64,000 nt of DNA from assembly GCA_963556255.1 (NCBI GenBank), contig OY744605.1, forward strand, positions 7,437,791 through 7,501,790. The letters run 5' to 3'. Numbering within the stretch: position 1 is the stretch's first letter; each line of letters starts with the position of its first letter. The translations under genes and the position numbers were made by a program. Below, piece by piece: positions 53,983 through 64,000 of the stretch. The notes under the pieces are model-generated. The model worked only from the letters and a program-made list of their open reading frames with translations. It had not been told where the DNA came from and made no database searches. The stretch comes from Allolobophora icterica. Taxonomy: Eukaryota; Annelida; Clitellata; Crassiclitellata; Lumbricidae.

Positions 53983-54595
53983 GCTCCCGGGCCCATGGCC
54001 AAGAGATACAGTACAAGTCGACAAAGTCGACCAAGTCGATCGTTTATTTGCCAAGTCGATCGAGTCGACGAGAGGTCGACTAGTCGACAAAGTCGATCGA
54101 GTCGATCGTCGGCCGAGCCAAGTCGATCGTAGCAGTTCGACTCGATCGATCACGGGGTATATACCGTATCCCCACTTTTTAGCAATGCCAATCAATAACC
54201 TATATTATTATTGTGCCATCCCAGAAATCGCAGTCTCCGCCTTGCTTCGTGTATGTAAGAAATTGGTACCCCCACATTTTAGACAAAAGTTACGCCTCTG
54301 GGTCATATTATATTGTTTTGCTTTCTAATAAAAAGGTGGCAGTTGTTGTGATTTTATATTGAAAAAGAATGGAAAAGGGAGAAAGAGCAAAAAGGCAGGG
54401 AACTGACTAAAATTTTCATTGTACCTTAGTAATGTTTTTCTGCTGTTGTCATTGTATCTTAGTAATAATATTTAGAATATCTGATGAAGGTGGCAGTCGA
54501 GTTTACCACCTATGACTAGGCCTACTTATGTTCTTGAGCATACAACTACAACAGGCACATAAAGATTTATCCTGTTTTTATGATAGGCCAAAAAT

Positions 54596-55138
54596 GAAGG
54601 TGCGACCGTACGTACAGTACGCGTACGCTATTATGCCGTACGTTACCGTACGTTCACATCAATTCATGACGAAAATAAATACATAACATTATGCCCAACA
54701 AAAGTCAATAATAGTTGGTGGTTGACGGTCGTAACCAATTTTAACCATTACATCAGTCATCTGTGGCTGTTCAATGATCTCTACTTTCAAACTTTTTAAA
54801 TCCAAATTGGTAATATTCTGTCTAATGTGAAGAATATTAAGATTTTACGGCACACTTTATAGGATGGTCATTTTATTAGTAATACTAAATTTCCGTACAG
54901 TTCGTAAATAAATATGCCTGCGCACGGAGAGACTATTATAGCCTACTGTAGAGTTAAACTGATCATTTTGACGTACGCGTACGGTACGCGTAACGTATAA
55001 GACCATAGTTATATTGAGGTTCTTTGTGAATGACCAGATAAATTTGTGGCATTTTTACCGTACGCTACGTTATTTTTTTCGATAACGTACGTACAGTACG
55101 CGTACGTTATTCCGGGAGGTAACGTACGGTCGCACTAT
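54596..55138. mobile_element. Inverted-repeat element with 9-bp duplication and CGTACG palindromes (543 bp)
   Basis: Ends GAAGGTGCGACCGTACG and, inverted, ATAGTGCGACCGTACG, flanked by GCCAAAAAT on both sides (54587-54595, 55139-55147). Subterminal zones repeat GTACGCGTACG and CGTACGTACAGTACGCG. A 9-bp duplication fits Mutator-like elements; no transposase. Confidence 0.7.
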
Positions 55139-55342
55139 GCCAAAAATACTAAACTCTAGTACAAACGCAACTGACACGTTGTTTATATTATTCTTTGCAT
55201 GATGTGCACACCAAATTACTGCGCTATCACTTACATAGGATCTACATTTGCCACAAACTGTCCGTATTTTTTGTCTTCTTCGCGTGTGCATAATATGCAC
55301 CTACCACGTTTTCTTTGAGATCTGGCGTGATGTTGGTTGCTA

Positions 55343-55931
55343 TCTATATAATCATGCATATGTCATGAACTCATATGATCACACGAACACAAGAGCAAAA
55401 TCATGCTGAAAACCGAGTAATACATACTTAAATATCAATCTAATTTACAATAATACAAATTGCCACAAACGGTCCGTATCTCACACGCCTCTTTTTCATT
55501 TGCTTCTCTCTGTGTCATGTGATTGATAAACTCCCACTCTTTGAGTAGCTACGGGTTCTACGCTCAACTGCTCGACTCGTCGGGCGTAACTCCAAGTATG
55601 CTCCTGTATCTGCATATATATGCGCGATGTGTTGACCCTATATAATCATGCATATGTCATGAACTCATATGATCACACGAACACAAGAGCAAAATCATGC
55701 TGAAAACCGAGTAATACATACTTAAATATCAATCTAATTTACAATAATACAAATTGCCACAAACGGTCCGTATCTCACACGCCTCTTTTTCATTTGCTTC
55801 TCTCTGTGTCATGTGATTGATAAACTCCCACTCTTTGAGTAGCTACGGGTTCTACGCTCAACTGCTCGACTCGTCGGGCGTAACTCCAAGTATGCTCCTG
55901 TATCTGCATATATATGCGCGATGTGTTGACC
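55343..55931. repeat. 294-bp tandem duplication, apparently identical copies
   Basis: ATCATGCATATGTCATG starts at 55351 and 55645, and the match continues to GATGTGTTGACCC in both. I saw no differences on reading, so the duplication is recent. The second copy borders the LINE at 55925. Confidence 0.85.
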
Positions 55932-56330
55932 CGGCTCCCTATTGCCCAGCGTATCTCTTGTCGGGTCTCTGCTTTAGTCTTTCGCTGTCTGCTTGGCTGC
56001 GCCCCATCTTACCTACGCGACCTATGCCGTCCGGTGTCCGACGTCGTAGCGCGCGGGACACTTCGGTCCTCGACCAGAGTTTAGCTCTTGGTCCATGTCC
56101 TCGTTCTTCTACTACGGGATTTCTCAGTTGTTGGTTCCTCTACTCGGAATGGACTCCTGATGGAGCTGCACCTACTACCTCTGAGCATTTTACCTGCGTT
56201 ACATAAATCACTCCAAGTCTTTCTTTGTAGCCGTTGTTTGACGAGGAGTGCTCCTGAGGGGCGCCAAGTTGAAGGGGCGCCATATAAATTCTCGGAATCA
56301 ATGAATCAATGAACAAATATATTGCAAATA
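55925..56330 (+). mobile_element. LINE 3' end, plus strand
   Basis: The plus frame reads RLPIAQRISCRVSALVFRCL, LGCAPSYLRDLCRPVS, a CR1/L2-like C-terminal region, then breaks. It ends GGGGCGCCATATAAATTCTC with an AATG/AATC tail. Confidence 0.7.
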
Positions 56331-56649
56331 AACTTTACATAAACTAAACCAATGACACTGCAATGTAAAATCTTGATTTAAATTGCAAAATGAGATGTTT
56401 GTGTTGTCTCCCAATGCATTATTACCATTGGGGTCCATTTGGACCACAACACCTCAAGTGTATAATTGTCTCGTATCAGGTCCCACAAGTGGTGTGGAAT
56501 ATTTATTTTAACAGGAATTATTCCTTGCCATAAATGATGAAAAGTCATAAAATTTTAGCTTCTTAAGTGCACGGTATCCATATATTTTATTTAAATGAAA
56601 ACGCGCTTGGGGTCCAAATGGACCCAAACATGCTACGAGGGATATATAC

Positions 56650-56682
56650 AAAATAAATACATCTATATTAAATATATAGATG

Positions 56683-56715
<33 letters not shown>

Positions 56716-56727
56716 TGTATTTATTTT
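56650..56727. repeat. (TA)n-loop hairpin with 21-bp perfect arms
   Basis: AAAATAAATACATCTATATT plus A at 56650-56670 is the exact inverse of 56707-56727. The loop is (TA)n. Confidence 0.85.
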
Positions 56728-56749
56728 ATATGTTTGTTCCTGTGTGTAT

Positions 56750-57118
56750 GTGTGAGTGTGCGTGTGTAGCCGCCTCGAACACTGGGTCGGTCTGCTTGGT
56801 CCGGCTCTCAGTTGGTTCGCATTTAATTTACATGCCCAGACTCAATCAGTTCGTATAAATGAACCTACTTCTGCGCACACTGCCTATCAGAAGGTACTGC
56901 ACTGGACCCGCTCTTGTTTAAATGATCTACCATTCCACTTGGCTCCCGACTTATTGAGAGCAGCCTTGGCTACCACTTGTATGCTGACGATAAGCTCATT
57001 CCTATCATTTGATAGTTCCGCGCCGAATCCTTCTCTCCAATATTATTGGTTGCTACTGCTTTTGGCGATTTCGCAATGCCTTGTAACACCAGTCTCATAC
57101 ATCATGCAGCTAGTATAA
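56750..57118 (+). mobile_element. LINE RT fragment, plus strand
   Basis: The frame begins RLEHWVGLLGPALSWFAFNL then HAQTQSVRINEP, matching the pre-motif region (SWF.SYL..RTQ.V) of CR1/L2-like RT. The GVPQGSVLGPLLF box is then scrambled by frame changes. Confidence 0.6.
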
Positions 57119-57189
57119 GAAATGACAATCAATGCGGACCGCGCCGTAAAATTTGGAATTTATAAAGCATACACGTCCATCATATCTCA

Positions 57190-57420
57190 TTCATTCATTC
57201 ATTCGTCCTGGAAATTTACATAGCGCCTCTTCAAGAGACCTACTCAAATGCGCTCCCAGCCCAGCCACGGCTGAAGAGATATGGCTTGAGGTGTCGTAAG
57301 AAAGCAGGTGAATTATTCCGGGGAAGCAGCGTTAGGGATTGGAAGACTATTCCAGGTAGACGGACCAACAATCGAGAAGGCTCGGCGTTCTCTGACTGCG
57401 GAGCGGGCCCGAGGGACCAA
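57190..57420 (-). mobile_element. LINE 3' end with (GAAT)n tail
   Basis: The minus strand carries SLTLLPRNNSPAFLRHLKPY then LFSRGWAGS, a LINE C-terminal pattern, ending GGCGCTATGTAAATTTCCAG and an (ATTC)n run on the plus strand (57189-57208). Confidence 0.65.
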
Positions 57421-58430
57421 TACTGTATTGTATTGGATCTAGAAATTAATAAAGCGCCTCTCGCAGAATAACTATTCAGAGGCGCTCTCAGCACAGAAGC
57501 CCTGGGGAAACAGAAAGTGCCTTTAGGGAACGCGAGACCGATGAGAAAAAGCCAGTTATTAGTTTGGCCCTGAGGAGATGGGTAAGGTCATTCCAGATCG
57601 TGGGACCCACTACAGCAAACGCCCGGTGCTGGGCCAAGGCAGTTTTAGCCCTGGGAACAAAAAGATCAAGCCGATTAAGAGAACGCAATGAACGAGAAGA
57701 AGATGCAGATAGCGGCTTTCGCAGATTGTTCCAGAGATATTTCGGGGCAGTACGCTGCTGAGATTTAGAGACAAGGAAGCGGATCTTTTAACGGATGCGC
57801 GCAGCAATAGGGAGCCAGTGAAGGACATCAAGCATGTAAGTAGAGATATGGGCGAAGCGGGGCAGTCGAGCGATGAGCCTAGCAGAAACATTTAGAACAG
57901 ATTGAAGGGGGAGAGACGCTGCTTTGGGAGACCCATGAGGAGCGAGTTGTAGTAATCCAAGCGTGAGAAGACAAATGCGTGAACTATGTGGTAAAGACAG
58001 AAGGTATGACCGAGCGTCTGATGGCCCTGAGACGCCTCAGTTGAAAGAAGCAGGAGCGAGTCATGTTGGAGATATGCTCTGTGAATGTGAGGAAGGAGTC
58101 AAGTGTGACTCCCAAGTCGCGAACGATGGAAGAGTAGGTGTGAACAGGGAATTTCTCAGTCAGCAATGGAAAGTTGAGTTTAGCAAGCTGCTGTCTAGTC
58201 CCAAACCAGATCAATTGAGTCTTAGCAGTGTTTAGGCAGAGACGGTTGGTCCACATCCAGTAGTTAAGGTCAGAGACAGGATGGTCAATGGAGCAAACAA
58301 GGGAGAGTTGATCAGTTGACGGACCATGTACAAAAGCTCCCCATTAGTCGCAGAGCGCAGAGCTCGGCGAGAGGCTAAGTCAGAAATCGGGGGACACAGT
58401 TCAGACAGGTTAGGATGGGGCACTGCCGGA
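57421..58430 (-). mobile_element. CR1/L2-like LINE RT C-terminal half
   Basis: On the minus strand: MWTNRLCLNTAKTQLIWFGT, VRDLGVTLDSFLTFTEHI, FFQLRRLRAIRRS, then after frame changes LDLFVPRAKTALAQHRAFAV. The order matches a LINE RT thumb and C-terminal tail. The 3' end GAGAGGCGCTTTATTAATTT carries the hairpin seen in the SINEs. Confidence 0.75.
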
Positions 58431-59060
58431 GAGACACCGCCAAACTAGTGCCACTATCCTGTAGGAGATGCGCTCAGAGGCAGGAAGCCAATGCAAGACG
58501 TGATGCATACATAGGCAGAGATTGAGGAGTATTTTGGAATACGACCAATAAGTCTAGCAGCGGAACGAAGGACCCGGTCAAGTCGCCATATTAGGCCCTT
58601 GGAGTGACCAACAAGGACCGAGCAACAGTGGTCGACTCTACCAGTGACAAATGCATAAACTAAGATGACCGCAGCATCATGGGTGAAAGACCTCAGTTAC
58701 AGTACAACACGCAACTGCCGGAGCTGATAATAGCAGTTCCGCGTGACCAAGTAAACCTGATAAGAGAGACTAAGCTCTCGATCCAGCTTAACACCTAGGT
58801 CACGAACAGTATGGGAGAAATTGATATGGGGAAAGGTCTCAGTCAATAGGTGTAGGTCAACCCCCGCCTACCTACGACCACCAAGCCAAATGAATTGAGT
58901 TTTGGACGGGTTCACAAGCAATCGGTTAGAGGCCATCCAAGCTGAAAGGGCATCAATAGCGCGGCATATCAATCCAGCCGAAGCCATTGCATCAGCTGCG
59001 CAGCAATGGACATATGCTTGGACGTCGTCAGCATAAAGCTGGTGAAGCAGCCCAAATGAC
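58431..59060 (-). mobile_element. Second LINE RT fragment, same family
   Basis: Minus-strand pieces: YADDVQAYVHC (catalytic box), ALSAWMASNRLLVNPSKTQF, then VRDLGVKLDRELSL and YYQLRQLR, with stops between. A diverged copy of the neighbouring LINE's RT region. Confidence 0.65.
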
Positions 59061-59440
59061 TGTATTGGAACTTAGGAAGAGGATATTTTCCTACAGTTAA
59101 TCCCTTATGCAATTAGTGGACTAATTCCAAGGCCCTCGACACAGTGTGTCGGTTCAGAAGGCTCGAAACGACAGTGGTTAGGTTACAGACCAAGCCCGCT
59201 ACCGAATAGACCGTGTATGTTATTCATTGATATAGCATGGAAATTTAACATTGTCCAGTGCTAAAACCCGTAACCAAGTTGAGCTACCAGGAAATATTTC
59301 CTGACTGATGCCAAAATGTGTGTCCTTCTTATCAAGAACCAAAGGAATAAATGTAGGGTTGAGACATTGCAAAATGCATACTTTAATTTCATTAACACCC
59401 TACTGTGCATGATGCACTGGCCTTATAGAAGTTAATTATC
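59061..59440. other. No feature recognised
   Basis: No supported gene or repeat ends. Confidence 0.4.
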
Positions 59441-59444
59441 AATT

Positions 59445-59465
59445 GTAATAATAATAATAATAATG

Positions 59466-59546
<81 letters not shown>

Positions 59547-59565
59547 GTAATAACCAACTACATAC
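59445..59565. repeat. (AAT)n microsatellite
   Basis: Nearly pure AAT run; the poly-Tyr frame on the minus strand is an artefact. Confidence 0.95.
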
Positions 59566-60290
59566 GCTTTTGACTGATTTGTAGGGTTTACTTTACTCAA
59601 TTCAGCATTGCCACGCCTGCGACCGCTCAAGATCTTTAGAGACATTTTGACTACAAGATTAATATGATTACTAATTTTGGGTTAATTCACTGGGTTAATT
59701 CACAAATCCAAAATCCGGGGCGAACATTGGCTGTTGTAGCGCATTTTCACGTTCTCATGTTTATCGATATTGCATTTTTTTTATTTCATTAACGAAGATA
59801 GCGATGAATTTTCGTTAGTGTTGTTTTCGTTATGGTTATAGTTAATGATAGTTACAGTTATAGTAATCGTTAACGAAATCATTTTTGGTTTTAACGAACA
59901 TTTTCGTTATCGCTAACGTTAACGAGAATCACACTGATATCTTAATCAGATAACATTGTATCCCGCTCGGAGTCACATACGAACAGATTGACTAATAGGA
60001 TTGTCTGGAATTGCGTTCAATATTGTTATGGTTCTTAACGGATTATACACGTCGACTTTTTGGCGATGGTTTTGTGGCGCCCGGAGGAAATTCTAAGCGT
60101 AATTACCTCTGGAAAATGTGTTCGAATGATTAATACCGTCCTTTAACATGTGAGACATAATTATTAACTATGGAATCTGGAGTAAACGACTGTATGCAAC
60201 CGTAATGATAGCGGTAAAGGTAACACATATCTACAGAAACACCTCAGAAGGGTAATAGTAACAGACTTCTTTACACACATCTCTTGAAAC
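59566..60290. other. No gene; GTTAACG-rich tract at 59790-59935
   Basis: GTTAACGA and CGTTATCG words cluster and end near GAATCACACTG, whose inverse CAGTGTGATTC could be a hAT end. The matching left end was not found. Confidence 0.4.
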
Positions 60291-60299
60291 TGAACACAC

Positions 60300-61330
60300 G
60301 TAAAGGCAACACACTTGTCAACGCTTGCCTATAGAAAGTCTAAGAAGCGTAAACGTTAAAGGTGACACAAATGTTCACATAACTCCTTTGATAGGCTACT
60401 CATCAGAAACGCACAGGTGAAACTAACGCATTTGCTTCAACGCATTCTTTACCTTTATCGCGTCTGAGGAGTTTCTGTGGAGGTGAACTACCTTAAGCTT
60501 AATGTTTCTGAGGAATTTTCACAGAGAAGCGTAAACTTACTAAACTGACATGTTACTCTTAGATTTCACTTATACAATCTTATATCGAAAAGATTCCAAA
60601 CTCTCCTCGAAAATAATTAAACATCGATCGAAATCGAGACTTTTCGAGAGGCTAAGAGTTTTTCGTTTAATCGCTTTCGAGGGAAATATTAAAACATAAC
60701 ATTAAATCTTACGACATTATGAAGAAGAAGACGAAAATATCGTTTCACGAAAGCTGTTCTGCAAACACTTAATCGAAGCCGAAGAACGCAACGCAACGGT
60801 TCTTTCTGACAGAATGATGAAGCCGAACTATCTCGTCAACATTTATATAGGCAGAGACTAACAATTGATTACTAAGATGAAAATGAAAATCAAACTGGTG
60901 GTTTTCCAAATATGGTCATCTCGAGAACGTGAAGTGACTTGACGTTGATTCTGAATTCGTGTGTATCTCAGTGTTCGTCTGAGTGTCTGTGATTACTAAA
61001 ATGAAAATCAAACTGGTGGTTTTTTCCAAATGTGGTCATGTGACGATGGTTATGTGCAAGTATGTTCAGCCTTCGAGCAAAATCTCGAGAACGTGAAGTG
61101 ACTTGAGGTTGATTCTGTTTTTCTGTGTGTCTCGGTGTTTGTCTGAGTGTCTGTGTGTTTGTCTGTGTATTTGTCTGTGGGTCTGTTTCTTTCACTGTGT
61201 GTCTGTCTATTTGTTTCTTTCTCTGTCTGCCTGTCCATGCCTGTTTATCTGTCTACGTGTTAATCTGTCGCGTCATCCTCACAGTTACACGCATGAAGGT
61301 GAGCAGCATAACGATAACGATTTGTCTACA
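60300..61330. repeat. Dispersed repeat, copy 2, with internal duplication
   Basis: Matches 34020-34720 and then 340-830. A local duplication repeats AAATCAAACTGGTGGTTTT at 60889 and 61006. The GTCTGTG-rich end is low-complexity. Confidence 0.55.
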
Positions 61331-61344
61331 CAACTAGTGTCGTT

Positions 61345-61570
61345 TTAGTAATGTCTCAATTTTAGTTTTAGTTTTAGTTATGATTTTTAGTCTTCAATTT
61401 TAGTTTTAGTTTTTATTGTCTCTGAATATTAGTTTTAGTTTCGTTTTAGTTTTCATGGATGAATTTTAGTTTTAGTTTTAGTTTTAGTAAGTTAATTTTA
61501 GCTTTAGTTTTTGTAAGTTAATTTCAGTTTTAGTTTTAGTGATTTAATTTCAGTTTTAGTTTTAGCAATT
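61345..61570. repeat. TTTTAG-rich low-complexity element
   Basis: Dense GTTTTAGTTTTAG words starting after CTAGTGTCG. Similar in style to the interior of the hAT at 32380-33067; ends not resolved. Confidence 0.6.
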
Positions 61571-61667
61571 ATTTAATTCTAATTAAACACAAATGGGGGG
61601 CTACCGAAATATTCAGACTGTTCAATGGTTCAAGTTCAACTGTAAGCCGTTTAAAGTAAAAAAAATT

Positions 61668-62007
61668 CTAATTAATAAAGGGCAAACTGTGCTTCAAAAG
61701 CACTTTCTTTTGTAGTTTATTTCGCCTGCCATTGGTCAGCCATCCACGTGTGGAAAAGTGCACTCTACAAAGCTTCTGATGAAGGGCAGGCCAATATATT
61801 TCATGCCAGACATGACAGAAGTGGGTATTCGGTTTTCTTTCCAATTCAAAGTGAAACTGAAAGCTGTTGTGAGTGTCTGCTGCTTCATCAAGGGCTTTCA
61901 TATATTTGTTGAGCTCTTCTTCTCCATCATACATTTTGGCACCAGCAGAATGAGCAGATGGACGTTGCCCCTGGATAAATGCTGCAGACAAAAAATGAAT
62001 CGCTTGA
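61668..62007 (-). pseudogene. Exon-like coding fragment of unknown family
   Basis: The minus frame reads GAKMYDGEEELNKYMKALDE then AADTHNSFQFHFELERKPNT, a composition typical of real protein. A 3' splice site (TTTTTTGTCTGCAG) stands just upstream at about 61980. No partner exon was found, and the far end runs into AT-rich DNA. It could be a terminal exon or a transposon ORF scrap. Confidence 0.3.
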
Positions 62008-62188
62008 TTGGCCTTGCTGCTGATGCTGTCTCCTCAAAACAGTAAAGCTTTCTTAGAAATCGACAATAGATGAATGACTGGCAAAAGGGAGCTAAACAAA
62101 AACCGGAAGTAACAACATCTCATTCTCGTTCTCCTCTCGTGTATTGAAATAGCTGAGCAATTATTAGCAGTGGTAGCCCATCCGCATG

Positions 62189-63037
62189 CTAGTTGAATAT
62201 ATCATCATCATCATCAGGATCCGTGGGGGCCGAAGGCCCGTAGGTGTCCAATGCATGATCTATCAGTTTTTTCCAAAGTCCCCGGTCTTGTGCTAATATT
62301 CTTAAGCTGTGCAGATCTTGTTTACACCAATCTTTGATGTCGTCTGTCCACTCTCTGTTGGGTCTGCCCCTCCGCCCATTTCCATCCATCATTCCCATCA
62401 TCACGGTTTTTATTTTTCTGTTGTCATCCATTCTACATATATGCCCAAACAGACTTAGTTTTCTCTTCATTATTGTTTGCATTAGATCTTTCTTTATATT
62501 CAGTCTTCTTCGAACCTCCAAATTTGTCACCTTCATTGTCCAATTTAGATGTAGTATCCTTCTATAGCAGTACATTTCAAATGCCAATATTTTATCCTGG
62601 TCCGTCTTTTTAATTGTCCATGATTCACAGGCATAAAGAGCTGTGCTAAACACACATGCTTTTAAAATATTTAATTTGGTCTTGTTACTGATTTGTTTGG
62701 TTTTCCATATGGAGTTTAGTCCTGCCATGACTCCCTTTGCCTTTGCTATTCTTGCCTTTATGTCCCTTGTGCAATCATTATTCCATGTTAGCAAACTGCC
62801 TAAGTACACAAATTCTGTTACATTTTCAATCACCTCCTCTTGCACTCTTATTTCCTTTTCTATTGTCTCTTTGCCAAATACCATTGTTTTTGTTTTTTCC
62901 ACATTTATTGTTAATCCAGCACGTTTGGCAGAAATTTGCAACCCACAAACATTTTCTTGCAATGTCTCACAGCTGTTCTCTAACAAGTCAATATCATCCG
63001 CAAATATATAACACTTGTATATAAATGCTACGTACAT
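62189..63037 (-). mobile_element. RTE-like LINE, 3' part of the RT ORF with (GAT)n tail
   Basis: 282 open codons: YIFADDIDLLENSCETLQ (catalytic FADD box), GLTINVEKTKTMVFG, VYLGSLLTWNNDCTRDIKAR, LYACESWTIKKTDQDKILAF, and a C-terminal GNGRRGRPNREWTDDIKDW zinc-free tail typical of RTE-clade elements. It ends with poly-Asp from the GAT tail (62200-62216). It is 5'-truncated: the endonuclease and most of RT are absent. Its last 300 bp match the RTE-derived piece in every microexon unit. Confidence 0.85.
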
Positions 63038-63109
63038 GACTTCATAAGTCTCATGAATAACAGACTTGATTTCATTACTTTGACCAACATATCTTCTCAG
63101 AGAAAATAC

Positions 63110-63212
63110 AGTATGTATATGTTATACATTCCCTGAGTGAATCAGGGAATATACATATACCCTGAAATTTTCAGGGAATATAGGCTACATATTCCCTTAA
63201 AAAACACATTCC

Positions 63213-63277
<65 letters not shown>
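63110..63277. repeat. CCCTGA repeats and (TA)n run
   Basis: ATTCCCTGA and TCAGGGAAT words in both orientations (63127-63216), followed by (TA)n to 63277. Confidence 0.7.
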
Positions 63278-63279
<2 letters not shown>

Positions 63280-63568
63280 GAGACTATACTATTCAATAAA
63301 ATTAATTAGTTTATATTACATTTAATTTTGATGTAGTTTTGATGTAATTTTGATGTAGTTTTGATGCATTTTTGCATGTACTGATGATTCATCTAGCTAC
63401 TATATGCATTATTCTAGTTTCAGTCATTTGGACCCATGTGCATGATCTTGATCTTGATTATAGTTTCTTCAATAATGTTATCGTTATATATGTTGTCAAA
63501 TTAGTAGCTGCACTATTGATGTTATCGTTATTGTTATTGTTAACTATCATCGAAAGCAATAAAGAAAT

Positions 63569-63621
<53 letters not shown>
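63278..63621. repeat. TTTTGATGTA tandem repeat and (TA)n run
   Basis: ATTTTGATGTAGTTTTGATG repeats at 63325-63375, and (TA)n at 63571-63621. No gene seen. Confidence 0.7.
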
Positions 63622-63622
<1 letters not shown>

Positions 63623-63831
63623 CTGACCCTCACGACGCCTTCCCTGAACCTAACCGACCCACACGATGCAGAGATGACATTTATTCAGGCGTGCTTTAGC
63701 GAAAAGCTTTAAGGGCGTAAATTTAGTCTCTGGGTTTTTTAAGCAAACGTGCGGGGCGTGAAATCACCCACTACGAAATAACATAGGAAGTATAACGTTT
63801 CGTGAGCATGCCCGGGTTAACCATTGGAGCA

Positions 63832-64000
63832 CACGGAGCACGTGCTCCGGTGCCCCGACGAGAAAGGGGCCCCCAAATGTTAGTCTCTTTTTGCTGCGTC
63901 TCAAAATGCAAATTAAATTCACTTTTAGTTAACAAAAATGGAATTCATTTTGATATTTAAAATGCCGTGACAAGTCACATTTCTTTGCACTCAGCCTAGA
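63832..64000. mobile_element. Left end of a possible hAT-like element, cut by the window edge
   Basis: CATTGGAGCACACGGAGCAC followed by GGTGCCCCGACG and GGGGCCCCC-type sequence resembles the GGGCCC-edged hAT elements elsewhere in this window. The other end is outside the window. Confidence 0.35.

Larger units (their letters stand above)
51625..54161. mobile_element. TATACC-ended transposon, copy 2 (2537 bp)
   Basis: Both ends read TATACCCCGTGATCGATCGA inward, flanked by the perfect 8-bp duplication TACCGTAT (51617-51624, 54162-54169). Subterminal CGACTTG/GATCGAGTCGA arrays are as in copy 1. It carries the nested hAT 52448-53982. Without that insert it would be about 1 kb. Confidence 0.88.
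51554..54300. mobile_element. hAT-like MITE, GGCGTAA family, copy 2, split by nested insertions
   Basis: Halves 51554-51624 and 54162-54300 together match 10005-10206. The flanks GGTCATAC and GGTCATAT (one mismatch) are the 8-bp duplication, and the right end, inverted, is CAGAGGCGTAACTTTTG. It hosts the TATACC element 51625-54161. Confidence 0.8.
51431..56641. mobile_element. Possible piggyBac-like ends enclosing the nest
   Basis: The left end CCCTCGTAGTATGT follows TTAA (51427-51430) and is trailed by the palindrome GGGGTCCATATGGACCCC (51474-51491). The right end, inverted, reads CCCTCGTAGCATGT with GGGTCCATTTGGACCCC, ending at 56641. These look like the two ends of one element. The right flank is not TTAA, so an intact duplication is not shown. 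Confidence 0.4.

Noticed and set aside
59439..59645. Poly-tyrosine frame
   Set aside because: (AAT)n microsatellite translation.

Overview
The window is eukaryotic nuclear DNA from an animal, most likely a marine invertebrate. It is AT-rich, almost gene-free, and full of hAT-like DNA transposons, tRNA-derived SINEs, CR1/L2-like and RTE-like LINE fragments, one LTR retrotransposon and many microsatellites. A TRIM-type RING/B-box gene and a short repeat carrying a TGTTTAACGACACC-like motif suggest a lophotrochozoan, perhaps a mollusc. That placement is a weak inference.

Layout. 0-3.3 kb: SINE, LINE end and a hAT MITE. 3.5-5.9 kb: the one convincing ordinary gene, a minus-strand two-exon TRIM-like gene (616 codons after splicing at phase-compatible GT..AG sites) whose stop codon lies in a 39-bp minisatellite. 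7-9.5 kb: a 2.4-kb palindromic transposon with an 8-bp target duplication. 10-17.4 kb: nested hAT elements and SINEs. 18.5-24.5 kb: a very young LTR retrotransposon (LTRs of 1270 bp, one difference noticed) with an open gag-protease frame but a gutted pol. 24.6-28.5 kb: a TATACC-ended transposon, microsatellites, and a SINE split by a hAT. 28.7-49.9 kb: a tandem array of about 1.27-kb units. 51.4-56.6 kb: a nest of at least four transposon levels. 55-63 kb: LINE debris and an RTE fragment.

The most unusual region is 28.7-49.7 kb. Read on the minus strand, each unit has a conserved 3' splice site (TTTATTACAG), a hypervariable segment of exactly 21 nt (24 nt in two units), and a conserved 5' splice site (GTAAGTATT or GTAAGCATT). 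Thirteen units keep both sites and at least three more are broken. All measured lengths are multiples of three, all are stop-free in one common phase, and sequence differences concentrate in the 21-nt segment while the flanking introns, which carry RTE and CR1-like fragments, stay similar. I infer an array of hypervariable cassette microexons, alternatively spliced or combined, encoding a 7-8 residue variable peptide segment. The upstream constant exons are not visible here; a possible terminal exon lies at 28.7 kb. No transcript evidence is available to me.

Most transposon calls rest on exact target-site duplications and terminal inverted repeats read directly from the sequence. Family names are inferences from the length of the duplication and the terminal bases.
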